DNA from: Afipia sp.
GTDB lineage: Bacteria > Pseudomonadota > Alphaproteobacteria > Rhizobiales > Xanthobacteraceae
Assembly (NCBI GenBank): GCA_017308495.1
Contig: JAFKES010000114.1
Coordinates: 1-37,494 of the forward strand
DNA: 37,494 bases
Direction of reading: 5' to 3'
Positions 15,556 to 24,426 of this stretch are shown here, piece after piece. The position numbers and the translations under genes are program-made. The number at the start of each line of letters is the position of its first letter. Position 1 is the stretch's first letter. The notes under the pieces are model-generated. The model searched no databases, was not told where the DNA came from, and worked only from the letters and a program-made list of their open reading frames with translations.

Positions 15556-17143
15556 CGCGGTTGTCGATCGCTGCCTCCTCGAGATCGAGGTCGCGCTCGA
15601 TGCGCCGCCGCGTCTCGTCGGTGATCTTTCCCTCGCGCAACAGCTGGTGGAGGACCGAGCGCTCCACCGCGAGAATCTCGCGCACCATCGACGAACCCCG
15701 CGTCGGCGGGGTGAACTCGCCATCAATGCGGGCCGGCTCAGGCAGTGCCCGCATGCGGGTTTCGTGACGCGCCTCCAGGAAGCGCGCCAGTCCCTCGGGC
15801 AGATTGCGCTCGGCGACGATCCGGTCGAGGGACCCACGCGCGGCTTCGAGAATTTTGCGCCGCGCCGCGATCTCGGCCTCGCGCTCGCGCTGGACCTCCA
15901 GCGTGCCGTGTTTCACCAGACCGAGAGCACGCGCGAGCGCCGGCAGCGTCAACCCCATCCCGATCAGCGTGATCAGGATCACGCCGAAGGTGACGAACAG
16001 GATCAGGTCGCGATAGGGGAAATCGCTGCCGTCGGGCAATGTGATCGGCAGCGCCAGCGCCACCGCCAGCGACACCGCGCCGCGAATGCCGGTGAACCCG
16101 ATGATGACTATGGAGCGCCACCCCGGCGGCGCGTCGCGGCGGCCGCGCCGCTTGCCGAAGGCGCGGGACAGATAAGCGCCGGGGATCACCCACAGGAAGC
16201 GCGCGATAATCACGATGGCGGCCACCAGCACGATCGCAATCACGATCTGGTCGACGGGCGTCCCTTTCGCGCGGTCGAGCAGCACCCTGATCTCGAAACC
16301 GGCGAGCAGGAACAGGACGCCCTCGATCAGCCAGATCACGAAGTCCCAGAAGAAGATGCCCTGCAGGCGCGTCGCCGACGAGATCAGCAACGGTCCGTTC
16401 CAGCTGACATAGAGGCCCGCCGCCACCGTCGCCAGCACGCCCGAGCCACCGAAATGCTCCGGGATCCAGAATGCGAGATACGGCGTGATCAGCGACAGGC
16501 AGATCTCTATGCGCGGATCATGCGCCCAGCGCCGCAGCCGCAGGCTCAGCCAGCCGACGGCGACGCCATAGACGACCTCGCCGGCCACGATGGCGGCGAA
16601 CGAGCCTGCGGCCTCGGGAAGCGAAAACGCACCGGTGCTCACCGCCAGCACCGCGAACCGGTACAGGATCAGCGCGGTGGCGTCATTGGCGAGGCCCTCG
16701 CCTTCGAGGATCACCAGAATCCGGTGCGGCAGGTTGAGCCGGCGCGCGATCGCGAGCGGGGCCACCACATCCGGCGGCGACACGATGGCGCCAAGAACAA
16801 AGCCGACGCCCCATGGCAGCCCGAGCACGATATGCACGGCGGCGGCGACCGCGCAGGTGGTGAAGATGACGCAGCCGATGGCGAGCAGCGCGATCGGACG
16901 CAGGTTCGCCCTGAACTCGCGCCAGCTCATCGACACGCCGGCGTAATAGATCAGCGGCGGCAGCACGATCAGCAGAACCGCTTCCGGCGCCATCTCGATG
17001 TGCGGCATGCCCGGCACCAGCGCGAGAACGATGCCGATCACCAGAAACAGGATGGCGGGCGCGAGCTGCAGCCGGCGCGCCGCTGCGGCGGTCACCGACA
17101 GTACCGCGAGAAGCAACAGGAAGATCAGGAACGGGTCAATCAT
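15536..17143 (-). CDS. CPA1-family Na+/H+ antiporter
   Basis: The 535-residue protein has about twelve membrane helices in residues 1-415 and a charged cytoplasmic tail (about 420-535) rich in Arg and Glu. CPA1 hallmarks are the ion-site helices with SPPDVVAPLAI (122-132; Asp125) and EGEGLANDATALILY (147-161; Asn153-Asp154, the paired residues of electroneutral exchangers), plus GFTGIRGAVSLAVALALP. It exchanges Na+ (or K+) for H+ across the inner membrane. ATG at 17143 and TTG at 17146 are both possible; neither has a clear Shine-Dalgarno, suggesting coupling to the DUF1345 gene whose stop is 16 bases upstream. Confidence 0.92.
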   Translation of the reverse strand: MIDPFLIFLLLLAVLSVTAAAARRLQLAPAILFLVIGIVLALVPGMPHIEMAPEAVLLIVLPPLIYYAGVSMSWREFRANLRPIALLAIGCVIFTTCAVAAAVHIVLGLPWGVGFVLGAIVSPPDVVAPLAIARRLNLPHRILVILEGEGLANDATALILYRFAVLAVSTGAFSLPEAAGSFAAIVAGEVVYGVAVGWLSLRLRRWAHDPRIEICLSLITPYLAFWIPEHFGGSGVLATVAAGLYVSWNGPLLISSATRLQGIFFWDFVIWLIEGVLFLLAGFEIRVLLDRAKGTPVDQIVIAIVLVAAIVIIARFLWVIPGAYLSRAFGKRRGRRDAPPGWRSIVIIGFTGIRGAVSLAVALALPITLPDGSDFPYRDLILFVTFGVILITLIGMGLTLPALARALGLVKHGTLEVQREREAEIAARRKILEAARGSLDRIVAERNLPEGLARFLEARHETRMRALPEPARIDGEFTPPTRGSSMVREILAVERSVLHQLLREGKITDETRRRIERDLDLEEAAIDNREKNAPL

Positions 17144-17159
17144 CAAAGGGCAACGGAGG

Positions 17160-17840
17160 TCAGAGCAGGCTGGCGGCGATGTTCACCATCAAAGCCAGCA
17201 GCGCGGTGTTGAAGACGAACGAGACGACGCCGTGGGCCGTAGCGGTGCGGCGGATGATCTTGTCGGTGATGCCGACATCGGAGACCTGCGCGGTCATACC
17301 GATGACGAATGAGAAGTAGATGAAATCCCAGTAGTCGGGATCGCCCGCGTCTCCCGGAAACGCCAGCCCGCCGATCTCGGCGCCGCGATAGTATTCGTGC
17401 GCATAATGGAGGGCGAAGGTGGTGTGAATAGCGCTCCACGACAGTACGATGGTCACCACCGCGAGGATCAGCTGCGGCGCGCCCTGCGGCTTGATGCCGA
17501 GTTCGCCGACGATGGCGACGATGCTGGCCAGCGCCGCCGATGCTGTCAGCACCAGAATGAGAAAGCGGCCGTCATCCTGGATCGAGGCCAGCCGTTTGAT
17601 GCGGGCGCTGTCGCATTTGAGGAACAGCGCGAACGCCAGCACGATGTAGATCGCGATCGAGATGTCCCAGCCGATCAGGACCCGCGTGCCGAGGCGCAGC
17701 GTCGGCGGCAGCAGCAGCAGCGCGACAACACCGATGGCGATGGCGATGAACAGGCGCGGCCGGCCCATGACGATGCGCAGCGGCCTGGGCATCGCCCGCA
17801 GGCGGAGCAGGTCGCGGTCGCCAGCCTTTTCGCCCGCCAT
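17160..17840 (-). CDS. DUF1345 family membrane protein
   Basis: The 226-residue protein has about five to six membrane helices. DUF1345 is recognised by HTTFALHYAHEYY (about 139-151) and the downstream block PDYWDFIYFSFVIGMTAQVSDV (about 168-189). No function is established for the family to my knowledge. It begins 12 bases after the farnesyl diphosphate synthase stop and ends 16 bases before the antiporter start, so the three genes form a tight operon. ATG at 17840 leaves about 27 residues before the first helix. Confidence 0.9.
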   Translation of the reverse strand: MAGEKAGDRDLLRLRAMPRPLRIVMGRPRLFIAIAIGVVALLLLPPTLRLGTRVLIGWDISIAIYIVLAFALFLKCDSARIKRLASIQDDGRFLILVLTASAALASIVAIVGELGIKPQGAPQLILAVVTIVLSWSAIHTTFALHYAHEYYRGAEIGGLAFPGDAGDPDYWDFIYFSFVIGMTAQVSDVGITDKIIRRTATAHGVVSFVFNTALLALMVNIAASLL

Positions 17841-17852
17841 GGTGTCCGCACC

Positions 17853-18779
17853 CTAGTTCTGGCGTTCCGCCACGAAACGCGACGCTGCGCGCAGCACGTC
17901 GCCCCTGGCCCCGAACGGCGCCAGCGCGGCGTCGGCCTGCGCCAGCAGATCCTTGACGCGCTGCTTCGCGCCGGCGATGCCGAGCTGCGTCACGAAGGTG
18001 GCCTTGCCCAGCGCCGCGTCCTGCCCGGCGGGCTTGCCGAGCGCCGCCGCGTCGCCCTCGACATCGAGCAGATCGTCGGCGATCTGGAACGCCTCGCCAA
18101 GCGCATGACCATAGGCGTCAAGCGCATCGTAATGCGGCTTCGGCGCTTCGCCGAGCAGCGCGCCGGCGATGCAGCCGTATTTCAACAGCGCGCCGGTCTT
18201 CATCTGCTGCAGCTTGGCGACGTCCGGCGGTTCGCGGTCGCCGAAACGGCCTTCGCCGGCGAGATCCATGATCTGGCCGCCGACCATGCCGCCGACGCCA
18301 GCGGCGCGGGCGAGCGCCCGGGTCAACGCGAGCCGCACCGCGGGATCGCGATGCACCTCGTCGCGGGTGATGATGTCGAAGGCGATGGTCAGCAAGCCGT
18401 CGCCGGCGAGGATCGCGGTGGCGTCGTCGTATTTCTTGTGCGCCGTGGGCCGGCCGCGCCGCAGATCAGAATTGTCCATCGCCGGCAGATCGTCATGGAT
18501 CAGCGAATAGCAGTGGATGCATTCGAGCGCCGCCCCCGCCATCAGCGCGGCGTCGCGCGGCACGCCGAACACCGCCGCGCTTTCCACCGTCAGGAACGGC
18601 CGCAACCGCTTGCCGCCGTTGAGGCTGGAATAGCGCATCGCCTCCATCACCCGCGCCGGGCGCTGGATCTCGCCGGGAAGCGCCGCATCCGCCAGCAGGC
18701 GCGCCAGCAGCGTCTCGGTATCGGCCGCCGTCGCATCGAGCCGTGCCATGAAATCCTGTGGTGAAACGCCGGTGGTCAT
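17853..18779 (-). CDS. ispA: Farnesyl diphosphate synthase (short-chain polyprenyl synthase)
   Basis: The 308-residue enzyme condenses IPP with DMAPP and GPP to give FPP. It carries GGKRLRP (55-61), the first aspartate-rich motif DDLPAMD (96-102) and the second, DDLLD (235-239). The residues just before the first motif, CYSLIH, match E. coli IspA-type FPP synthases rather than geranylgeranyl synthases, so a C15 product is favoured. ATG at 18779 has GGAG seven bases upstream on the minus strand; a longer in-frame start at 18815 is less likely. It heads the operon with DUF1345 and the CPA1 antiporter and is divergent from mtgA. xseB and dxs, often near ispA, are not here. Confidence 0.93.
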   Translation of the reverse strand: MTTGVSPQDFMARLDATAADTETLLARLLADAALPGEIQRPARVMEAMRYSSLNGGKRLRPFLTVESAAVFGVPRDAALMAGAALECIHCYSLIHDDLPAMDNSDLRRGRPTAHKKYDDATAILAGDGLLTIAFDIITRDEVHRDPAVRLALTRALARAAGVGGMVGGQIMDLAGEGRFGDREPPDVAKLQQMKTGALLKYGCIAGALLGEAPKPHYDALDAYGHALGEAFQIADDLLDVEGDAAALGKPAGQDAALGKATFVTQLGIAGAKQRVKDLLAQADAALAPFGARGDVLRAASRFVAERQN

Positions 18780-18961
18780 CCAAAAACTCCAGAGAGAAGC
18801 GATTGCGGCGGACAATCCTTCATGGCGTGGCCCGCGTCAATTCCGCAACGCGCACGCCCGCCGGGGATTGGAAAAGTCCGGCAGGCATGGTTTGTGCGTT
18901 TGAGTGGAAGGAACGTTGTGCGCAAGGAACAGGTCGCAATGATCCACCGGCATGAGGCCCC

Positions 18962-19633
18962 ATGCGTCGCGTGATCCGTATCGCGATTGTGATCGTGCTG
19001 GCGCTGGTGCTTTTGCCCTATGCGCTGGCCCCGCTGTACGCGCTCGGCCACCCGGTCTCGACGCTGATGATCGGGCGTTATCTGACCGGCCGGCCGGTGG
19101 AACGCACATGGGTCGATATCGACCGCATGGCACCTGCCCTGCCGCGCTCGGTGGTGGCGGCGGAGGACGCCAAGTTCTGCTCCCATCGCGGCATCGACTG
19201 GGACGCGGTGCAGGACGTCATCGAGGATGTGCAGGACGGCGAAGTTGCCCGAGGCGGTTCCACCATCACCCAGCAGGTGGCGAAAAACCTGTTCCTGTGG
19301 CCGGGACGCAGCGTAATCCGCAAGGCGCTGGAGTTTCCGCTGGCGCTGTGGATCGACCTGGTGCTGTCGAAGAAGCGCATCCTGGAACTTTACCTCAACA
19401 TCGCCGAACTCGGCCCCGGCGGCCGGTTCGGCGCCGAGGCCGGCGCGCAATACGCCTTCGGCCGGCCGGCGTCCGCGCTGTCGGCCCGGGAAGCGGCCCT
19501 GCTGGCGGCGATCCTGCCCAACCCGGTGACGCGCAGCGCCCGCAACCCCGGCCCCGGGGTGCGGCGGCTGGCGGCCACCTATATGGCGCGCGCCCGGGCG
19601 GTCGGCCCATCGTGCTGGGGCCGGGACGAGTGA
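18962..19633 (+). CDS. mtgA: Monofunctional biosynthetic peptidoglycan transglycosylase
   Basis: The 223-residue GT51 enzyme polymerises lipid II into glycan strands on the periplasmic face. An N-terminal membrane anchor (about 5-27) precedes the catalytic domain with [15 protein letters not shown] (66-80; catalytic Glu68), [16 protein letters not shown] (97-112) and the block [17 protein letters not shown]. No penicillin-binding domain follows, so it is the monofunctional type. ATG at 18962 has AGG just upstream. In several alphaproteobacteria mtgA lies near rpmF; here rpmF is almost 8 kb away. Confidence 0.95.
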   Translation: MRRVIRIAIVIVLALVLLPYALAPLYALGHPVSTLMIGRYLTGRPVERTWVDIDRMAPALPRSVVAAEDAKFCSHRGIDWDAVQDVIEDVQDGEVARGGSTITQQVAKNLFLWPGRSVIRKALEFPLALWIDLVLSKKRILELYLNIAELGPGGRFGAEAGAQYAFGRPASALSAREAALLAAILPNPVTRSARNPGPGVRRLAATYMARARAVGPSCWGRDE

Positions 19634-19670
19634 AGCCATCGGGCGACTGAGCCATCGGACGAGTCAAGCC

Positions 19671-19685
19671 ATGCAATAATTGCAT
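19671..19685. promoter_or_regulatory. Perfect 15-base palindrome upstream of marR, candidate operator
   Basis: ATGCAAT-A-ATTGCAT is perfectly symmetric and lies 77 bases before the marR start. A second, looser inverted pair GCAAG/CTTGC flanks 19723-19744. MarR-family repressors usually bind short palindromes at their own promoter, so both are candidate sites; which is used is not shown. Confidence 0.5.
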
Positions 19686-19761
19686 AAATCATATCCGAAG
19701 GGCTCCTCTTCCCAATTGATATGCAAGCTTATTATATGACTTGCTTATCGAGGGAGAGCCA

Positions 19762-20235
19762 ATGCCCCACGGTCATTCCGACTTCCTGTTCGCCCTGTTC
19801 GAGACCCAGCGCATGCTGCGGCTTTATGCCGACCGGCTGGCGGTGCGCTATGGCATCACCCGGGCGCAATGGGCGGTGCTGGCCAAGCTCGAACGCAGCG
19901 AAGGCCTGAAACAATCCGAACTCGCCGAGTTGATGGAGATGCAACCCATCACCCTGACCCGGCTGATCGACCGCCTCTGCGACAGCGACCTGATCGAGCG
20001 CCGCGAGGACGCGCGCGACCGCCGGGCCAACCGGCTCTATCTGCGCCCGGCCGCCCGGCCGCTGCTGGCGCGCCTCGCCGAACTGCGCGCCGAGATTACC
20101 CGGGCGTCGCTGAACCATTTCACGGCGGACGAGGCAGAGGCTCTCGTCGCCCAACTCGACACCATCAAGAGCAATGTCCGCGATGCGCTTCACGCCATCG
20201 GCGATGCAGAAACGAAGGACCAGCGCTATGGCTGA
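19762..20235 (+). CDS. MarR-family transcriptional regulator
   Basis: The 157-residue winged-helix repressor has the MarR pattern: GITRAQWAVLAKLERSEGL, QSELAELMEMQPITLTRLID (recognition helix) and the wing segment IERREDARDRRANRLYL, where DxRDRR is diagnostic. ATG at 19762 has AGGGAGA about five bases upstream. Its last eight bases overlap the emrA start (ATGGCTGA), so it is the first gene of a regulator-pump operon and most likely represses it, with a small-molecule ligand relieving repression. Confidence 0.93.
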   Translation: MPHGHSDFLFALFETQRMLRLYADRLAVRYGITRAQWAVLAKLERSEGLKQSELAELMEMQPITLTRLIDRLCDSDLIERREDARDRRANRLYLRPAARPLLARLAELRAEITRASLNHFTADEAEALVAQLDTIKSNVRDALHAIGDAETKDQRYG

Positions 20236-21388
20236 CCAAATCGTCAAGTTTCCCACCGAACAGAAGCTGACCGAACAGCCTGCAGCCACCACGAGCCCTC
20301 CGCGCAAGAGCTGGCGTCAGGTGATGCGCGAACGGCGGCGCACGCTGCTGCTGGTGGTGTTGCCGCTGATCGCGCTGGTCGGCGGGGTCGCGTTCTATCT
20401 TTCGGGCGGGCGCTACGCCACCACAGACGACGCCTATGTCGGCGCGCAGAAGGTGCTGATCACGCCGGAGATCTCCGGCAAGATCGAGAAGGTGATGGTG
20501 AAGGAGGGCCAGCGGGTCAAGGCCGGCGATGAATTGTTCGAGATCGATCCGGTTCCGTTCCGCCTCGCGCTTCAGCAGGCTCAGGCGACGCTGGAAACCG
20601 CCAGGACCAGTTACGACAATCTGCGCAGCAATCTCGCCTCTTACACCCAGATGCTCCAGCTCGCCAGGGAAGGCGTCGACCTCAAGCAGCGTGACGTCGA
20701 GCGCAAGACCACGCTGGTGAAGTCGCTGTCCGGCTCGCAGCTCGACCTCGACACCTCGACCACCAATCTCGTTCTCGCCCGCGCCCAGCTCGAACTGCTG
20801 CAGCAGCAGCTCGCCAACGCGAAGAACCAGTTGCTTGGCAATCCCGACCTGCCGCTCGACCAGTTCCCGCCCTACGTGCAGGCCCAGGCCGCGCGCGATC
20901 AGGCGCAACGCAACCTCGACCACACGGTGCTGCGCGCGCCGATCGATGGGACTGCCACTCAGGTCGACAGCATCCAGCTTGGCCGCTTCGTCGCCGCGGG
21001 CGCGCCAGTGTTCAGCATCATCGACGACGCCAACCCGTGGGTCGACGCCAATCTCAAGGAATCCGACCTGACCTATGTGGCGCAAGGTCAGCCGGTCACC
21101 ATGTCGATCGACGCCTTCCCCGATCACACCTTCGTCGGCAAGGTCGGCTCACTCAGCCCCGGCACTGGCGCGCAGTTCGCGATCCTTCCGCCGCAGAACT
21201 CCACCGGCAATTTCGTCAAGGTGGTGCAGCGCGTGCCGGTGCGCATCTATTTCGACAAGAATGACGCCGCCGTCCGCAAGCTCAAGGCCGGTATGAGCAC
21301 CTATGTCTGGATCGACACTGGACACCGGCGCACCCTCGCCGGCCTTCTCGGATTCTCCTCCGCCTCGGCGCAGGAGGACACCCGGTGA
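20228..21388 (+). CDS. emrA: EmrA-type membrane fusion protein (HlyD family)
   Basis: The 386-residue periplasmic adaptor links the inner-membrane pump to an outer-membrane channel. A cytoplasmic N-terminus (1-38) is followed by one membrane anchor (about 39-58), the biotinyl-lipoyl-like half TTDDAYVGAQKVLITPEISG, a coiled-coil hairpin (about 120-240, rich in Gln, Leu and Ala), the second lipoyl half LRAPIDGTATQV and a beta-barrel with NPWVDANLKESDL. ATG at 20228 overlaps marR by eight bases. Its stop overlaps the emrB start by four bases (GTGA). The outer-membrane TolC-like partner is not in the window. Confidence 0.94.
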   Translation: MADQIVKFPTEQKLTEQPAATTSPPRKSWRQVMRERRRTLLLVVLPLIALVGGVAFYLSGGRYATTDDAYVGAQKVLITPEISGKIEKVMVKEGQRVKAGDELFEIDPVPFRLALQQAQATLETARTSYDNLRSNLASYTQMLQLAREGVDLKQRDVERKTTLVKSLSGSQLDLDTSTTNLVLARAQLELLQQQLANAKNQLLGNPDLPLDQFPPYVQAQAARDQAQRNLDHTVLRAPIDGTATQVDSIQLGRFVAAGAPVFSIIDDANPWVDANLKESDLTYVAQGQPVTMSIDAFPDHTFVGKVGSLSPGTGAQFAILPPQNSTGNFVKVVQRVPVRIYFDKNDAAVRKLKAGMSTYVWIDTGHRRTLAGLLGFSSASAQEDTR

Positions 21389-22944
21389 CCGCCGCCGCCA
21401 TAACCTCCACGGCGGCGGTCCCGGGATTTCGCCGCAACATGGTGACGATCTGCGCCATGACCGCGACGATCATGCAGGCGCTGGACACCACCATCGCCAA
21501 TGTCGCGCTGCCCTATATGCAGGGCACGCTGTCGGCCTCGCAGGACCAGATCAACTGGGTACTGACCTCCTACATCGTGGCCGCAGCGATCATGACCGCG
21601 CCCGTGGGATGGATCGCCAACCGCTTCGGACGCAAAAAGGTGTTCATCGTGTGCTCGACCGGCTTCACCATCGCCTCGGTGATGTGCGGCCTTGCCCAGG
21701 ACATCACGCAGATGGTGCTGTTCAGGCTGCTGCAGGGCATGTTCGGCGCGGCGCTGGTGCCGCTGTCGCAGGCGGTGATGCTCGATTCCTACGCCCTGCA
21801 CGAGCGCGCCAAGGCGATGTCGATCTGGGGCATGGGCGTGATGCTCGGCCCGATCATGGGGCCGTCGCTCGGCGCGTGGCTGACCGAGACCTATTCCTGG
21901 CACTGGGTGTTCTTCGTCAACATTCCGTTCGGCATCGTCACGGTGGCGGGCCTGATCGTATTCATGGACGAGACCCGCACCGACAGTGAATTGAAATTCG
22001 ACTGGTTCGGCTTCGGCGCGCTGGCCATCGGCATCGGCGCGATGCAGATCGCGCTCGACCGCGGCGAGCAGCTCGGCTGGTTCCAGTCGCCCGAGATCGT
22101 CGCAGAGACGGTCATCTCGATCGTCGGGTTCTACTATTTCTTCGCCCATTCGTTCACCACCGAGCGGCCCTTCATCCAGTTCGCGATCTTCAGGGATCGC
22201 AATTTCCTGTCCGGCTGCATCTTCATGGCGGTGATGGGCCTCGTACTCTACAGCACCATGGCGCTGGCCTCGCCCTATCTGCAGAACGTGATCGGCTATC
22301 CAATCATGACTGCCGGCCTGCTGCTGGCGACCCGCGGCGCGGGCACCTTCATCGCCATGATGCTGGTGGGCCGCCTGATGAAAGCCATCGAGGCCCGCAC
22401 CCTGATCGCGACCGGCATGCTGCTGATGACGGCCTCGCTGTTCGCCATGACCGGCTGGACCGATCAGACCGGCGTGCCGACCATCGTGGTGGTCAGCGTC
22501 GCGCAGGGCTTTGGTCTCGGCCTCGTGTTCGTGCCGCTGAGCACGGTATCGTTCATGACGCTGCCCCAGTCCCTGCGCACCGACGGCACCGCGATGCTCA
22601 CCCTGATCCGCAACGTCGCGAGTTCGGTGGGAATTTCCATTGTCATCGCCAAGCTCACCGAAGGTGGGCGCGAGGCCTACGCCATCATCAACGAGAACGT
22701 GACGCCGTTCAATCAGGCGCTGCAGATGCCGGATGTCGCCGGTGTCCTCAACATGGGCACCGACGCCGGCCGCGCCATGATGGATGTGCTGATCAGTCTG
22801 CAGGCCCAGATCATCGCCTTCTCATGGGACTATCAGATGGTGATGATCGTCACCCTGTGCGCCGCGCCGCTGGCGGCGATGATCGGCTCGACCAAGGCCG
22901 CGATGCGCCAGCAGACGCCGGACCATGCCGCGGTGATGGAGTAG
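21385..22944 (+). CDS. emrB: EmrB/QacA-type MFS drug exporter (DHA2, 14 helices)
   Basis: The 519-residue inner-membrane pump has 14 predicted helices. Motif C-like LGPIMGPSLGAWL, motif A-like GWIANRFGRKKVF and the family signature LDTTIANVALP in helix 1 identify the DHA2 drug:H+ antiporter group. The start is GTG at 21385, overlapping the emrA TGA, which implies translational coupling. Substrates are probably hydrophobic toxicants, but cannot be named from sequence. It ends the operon; the next gene is convergent. Confidence 0.95.
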   Translation: MTAAAITSTAAVPGFRRNMVTICAMTATIMQALDTTIANVALPYMQGTLSASQDQINWVLTSYIVAAAIMTAPVGWIANRFGRKKVFIVCSTGFTIASVMCGLAQDITQMVLFRLLQGMFGAALVPLSQAVMLDSYALHERAKAMSIWGMGVMLGPIMGPSLGAWLTETYSWHWVFFVNIPFGIVTVAGLIVFMDETRTDSELKFDWFGFGALAIGIGAMQIALDRGEQLGWFQSPEIVAETVISIVGFYYFFAHSFTTERPFIQFAIFRDRNFLSGCIFMAVMGLVLYSTMALASPYLQNVIGYPIMTAGLLLATRGAGTFIAMMLVGRLMKAIEARTLIATGMLLMTASLFAMTGWTDQTGVPTIVVVSVAQGFGLGLVFVPLSTVSFMTLPQSLRTDGTAMLTLIRNVASSVGISIVIAKLTEGGREAYAIINENVTPFNQALQMPDVAGVLNMGTDAGRAMMDVLISLQAQIIAFSWDYQMVMIVTLCAAPLAAMIGSTKAAMRQQTPDHAAVME

Positions 22945-22979
22945 CGCGAGAGCGGCGAGAAAAGAAAGACGGGCGTGGA

Positions 22980-23000
22980 TGCCCGGGACAAGCCCGGGCA
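22980..23000. repeat. Short GC palindrome, Rhizobiales-type intergenic repeat and possible terminator
   Basis: TGCCCGGG (22980-22987) and CCCGGGCA (22993-23000) form a perfect 8-base stem with loop ACAAG, embedded in GTGGA...CGACGA. I recall this type of element, with the core GGGACAAGCCC or GGGTCAAGCCC, as scattered between genes in Bradyrhizobium-like genomes. It sits between the convergent emrB and thiolase genes and may help end transcription. Confidence 0.7.
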
Positions 23001-23013
23001 CGACGATTGAGAA

Positions 23014-24222
23014 TCAGTCGACCTTCTCGATCGCCGCCGCCGCGCCCTGCCCGACGCCGACGCACATGGTGGCCAGCGCGTATTTGCCGCCGCGCTTTTC
23101 CAGTCCGTGTACCGCCGTCAGCACCAGGCGCGCGCCGCTCATGCCGAGCGGATGGCCGAGCGCGATGGCGCCGCCGTGCGGATTGACGAAATCGGCATCC
23201 TCCTTGACGCCGAGCTGACGCAACACCGCGATGCCCTGCGAGGCGAACGCCTCGTTCAACTCGATCAGATCGATCGCGCCGATCTTGAGACCGAGCCGGT
23301 CGAGCAGCTTGCGCACCGCCGGCACCGGACCGATGCCCATGACGCGCGGCGCGACGCCGGCCGAAGCGTGGCCGAGCAGCTTCGCGCGCGGTTTCAATCC
23401 GTGCTTCTTCACCGCCTCCTCGGAGGCGAGGATGATCGCCGCCGCGCCGTCGTTGACGCCCGAGGCGTTGCCCGCCGTCACCGTGCCGTTGGGCCGCACA
23501 ATCGGCCGCAGCTTGGCGAGACCTTCCAGCGTGGTCTCGGGACGCGGATGCTCGTCCTTGTCCACGGTGATCGGCCCGGCCTTGCCGCCCGGCGTCTGAA
23601 TCGGGATGATTTCTTCCGCGAAGTAACCGGCCGCGATCGCCTTGCCGGCGCGCTGCTGCGAGCGGATCGCGAAGGCGTCCTGATCGGCGCGCGAGATCTG
23701 GAAATCTTCCGCGACGTTCTCGCCGGTCTCCGGCATCGACTCGACGCCGTACTGCTGCTTCATCAGCGGATTGATGAAGCGCCAGCCGATGGTGGTGTCG
23801 AAGCTCTCCATGCTGCGCTGGAACGGCTCGGACGCCTTGCCGGTGACGAACGGCGCGCGGGTCATGGATTCGACGCCGCCGGCGATGGCGAAATCGATCT
23901 CGCCGGCGCGGATCGCCCGCGCCATGCCGCCGACCGCATCGAGACCCGAGGCGCACAGCCGGTTCACGGTCATGCCCGGCACCGTATCCGGCAGACCGGC
24001 CAGCAGCAGCGCCATGCGCGCGACATTGCGGTTGTCTTCGCCGGCCTGGTTGGCGCAGCCGTAGGACACTTCGTCCAGCGCGCCCCAGTCGGCCTGCGGA
24101 TTGCGCGCCATCAGCGCCTTGATCGGGGCGGCGGCCAGATCGTCGGCGCGCACCTTGGCCAGCGATCCGCCGAAGCGGCCGATCGGCGTCCGCACCGCAT
24201 CGCAAATGTACACGTCACGCAT
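23014..24222 (-). CDS. pcaF: Beta-ketoadipyl-CoA (3-oxoadipyl-CoA) thiolase
   Basis: The 402-residue thiolase cleaves 3-oxoadipyl-CoA to succinyl-CoA and acetyl-CoA, the last step of aromatic (protocatechuate or phenylacetate) degradation. The nucleophile is Cys90 in NRLCASGLD; His357 in GHPLGMSGA and Cys387 in TMCVGVGQG complete the site. The start RDVYICDAVRTPIGRFGG and the segment YGCANQAGEDNRNVARMALL point to PcaF/PaaJ rather than a general acetyl-CoA thiolase. ATG at 24222 has GGGAGA upstream on the minus strand. No other pca or paa genes adjoin it, so the pathway role is inferred from the protein alone. Confidence 0.88.
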   Translation of the reverse strand: MRDVYICDAVRTPIGRFGGSLAKVRADDLAAAPIKALMARNPQADWGALDEVSYGCANQAGEDNRNVARMALLLAGLPDTVPGMTVNRLCASGLDAVGGMARAIRAGEIDFAIAGGVESMTRAPFVTGKASEPFQRSMESFDTTIGWRFINPLMKQQYGVESMPETGENVAEDFQISRADQDAFAIRSQQRAGKAIAAGYFAEEIIPIQTPGGKAGPITVDKDEHPRPETTLEGLAKLRPIVRPNGTVTAGNASGVNDGAAAIILASEEAVKKHGLKPRAKLLGHASAGVAPRVMGIGPVPAVRKLLDRLGLKIGAIDLIELNEAFASQGIAVLRQLGVKEDADFVNPHGGAIALGHPLGMSGARLVLTAVHGLEKRGGKYALATMCVGVGQGAAAAIEKVD

Positions 24223-24426
24223 TGTCGCTCTCCCTGAAGGTGCCGCGGACGTCCGGGCGTCCGCTTCCGGTTGGTCGAGTTGTAGGAAGCGGCATCCGGC
24301 GCGTCAAATCATCGATGCTGGAAACGACACCCAGCCGCGCAGGGCAGCCGTGCCCGCCGCTGCAAGGCGTGGAAAACGCCGCCGACAATTCCACCCTGCG
24401 GAAGAACTTTGCTAGTGTTCGCCGCC

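Noticed and set aside
15524-17212. Long plus-strand open frame (562 codons) opposite the CPA1 antiporter gene
   Set aside because: It is the exact antisense of a well-recognised gene, is composed mainly of Arg, Gln, Asp and His, and has no ribosome binding site or family resemblance. High G+C keeps antisense frames open.
17397-18764. Plus-strand open frame of 455 codons opposite DUF1345 and the FPP synthase gene
   Set aside because: It has the same shadow composition and crosses two real genes on the other strand.
22850-24205. Second minus-strand open frame of 451 codons over the thiolase gene
   Set aside because: It is the +1 frame of pcaF; the pcaF frame has all thiolase motifs and a good ribosome binding site.
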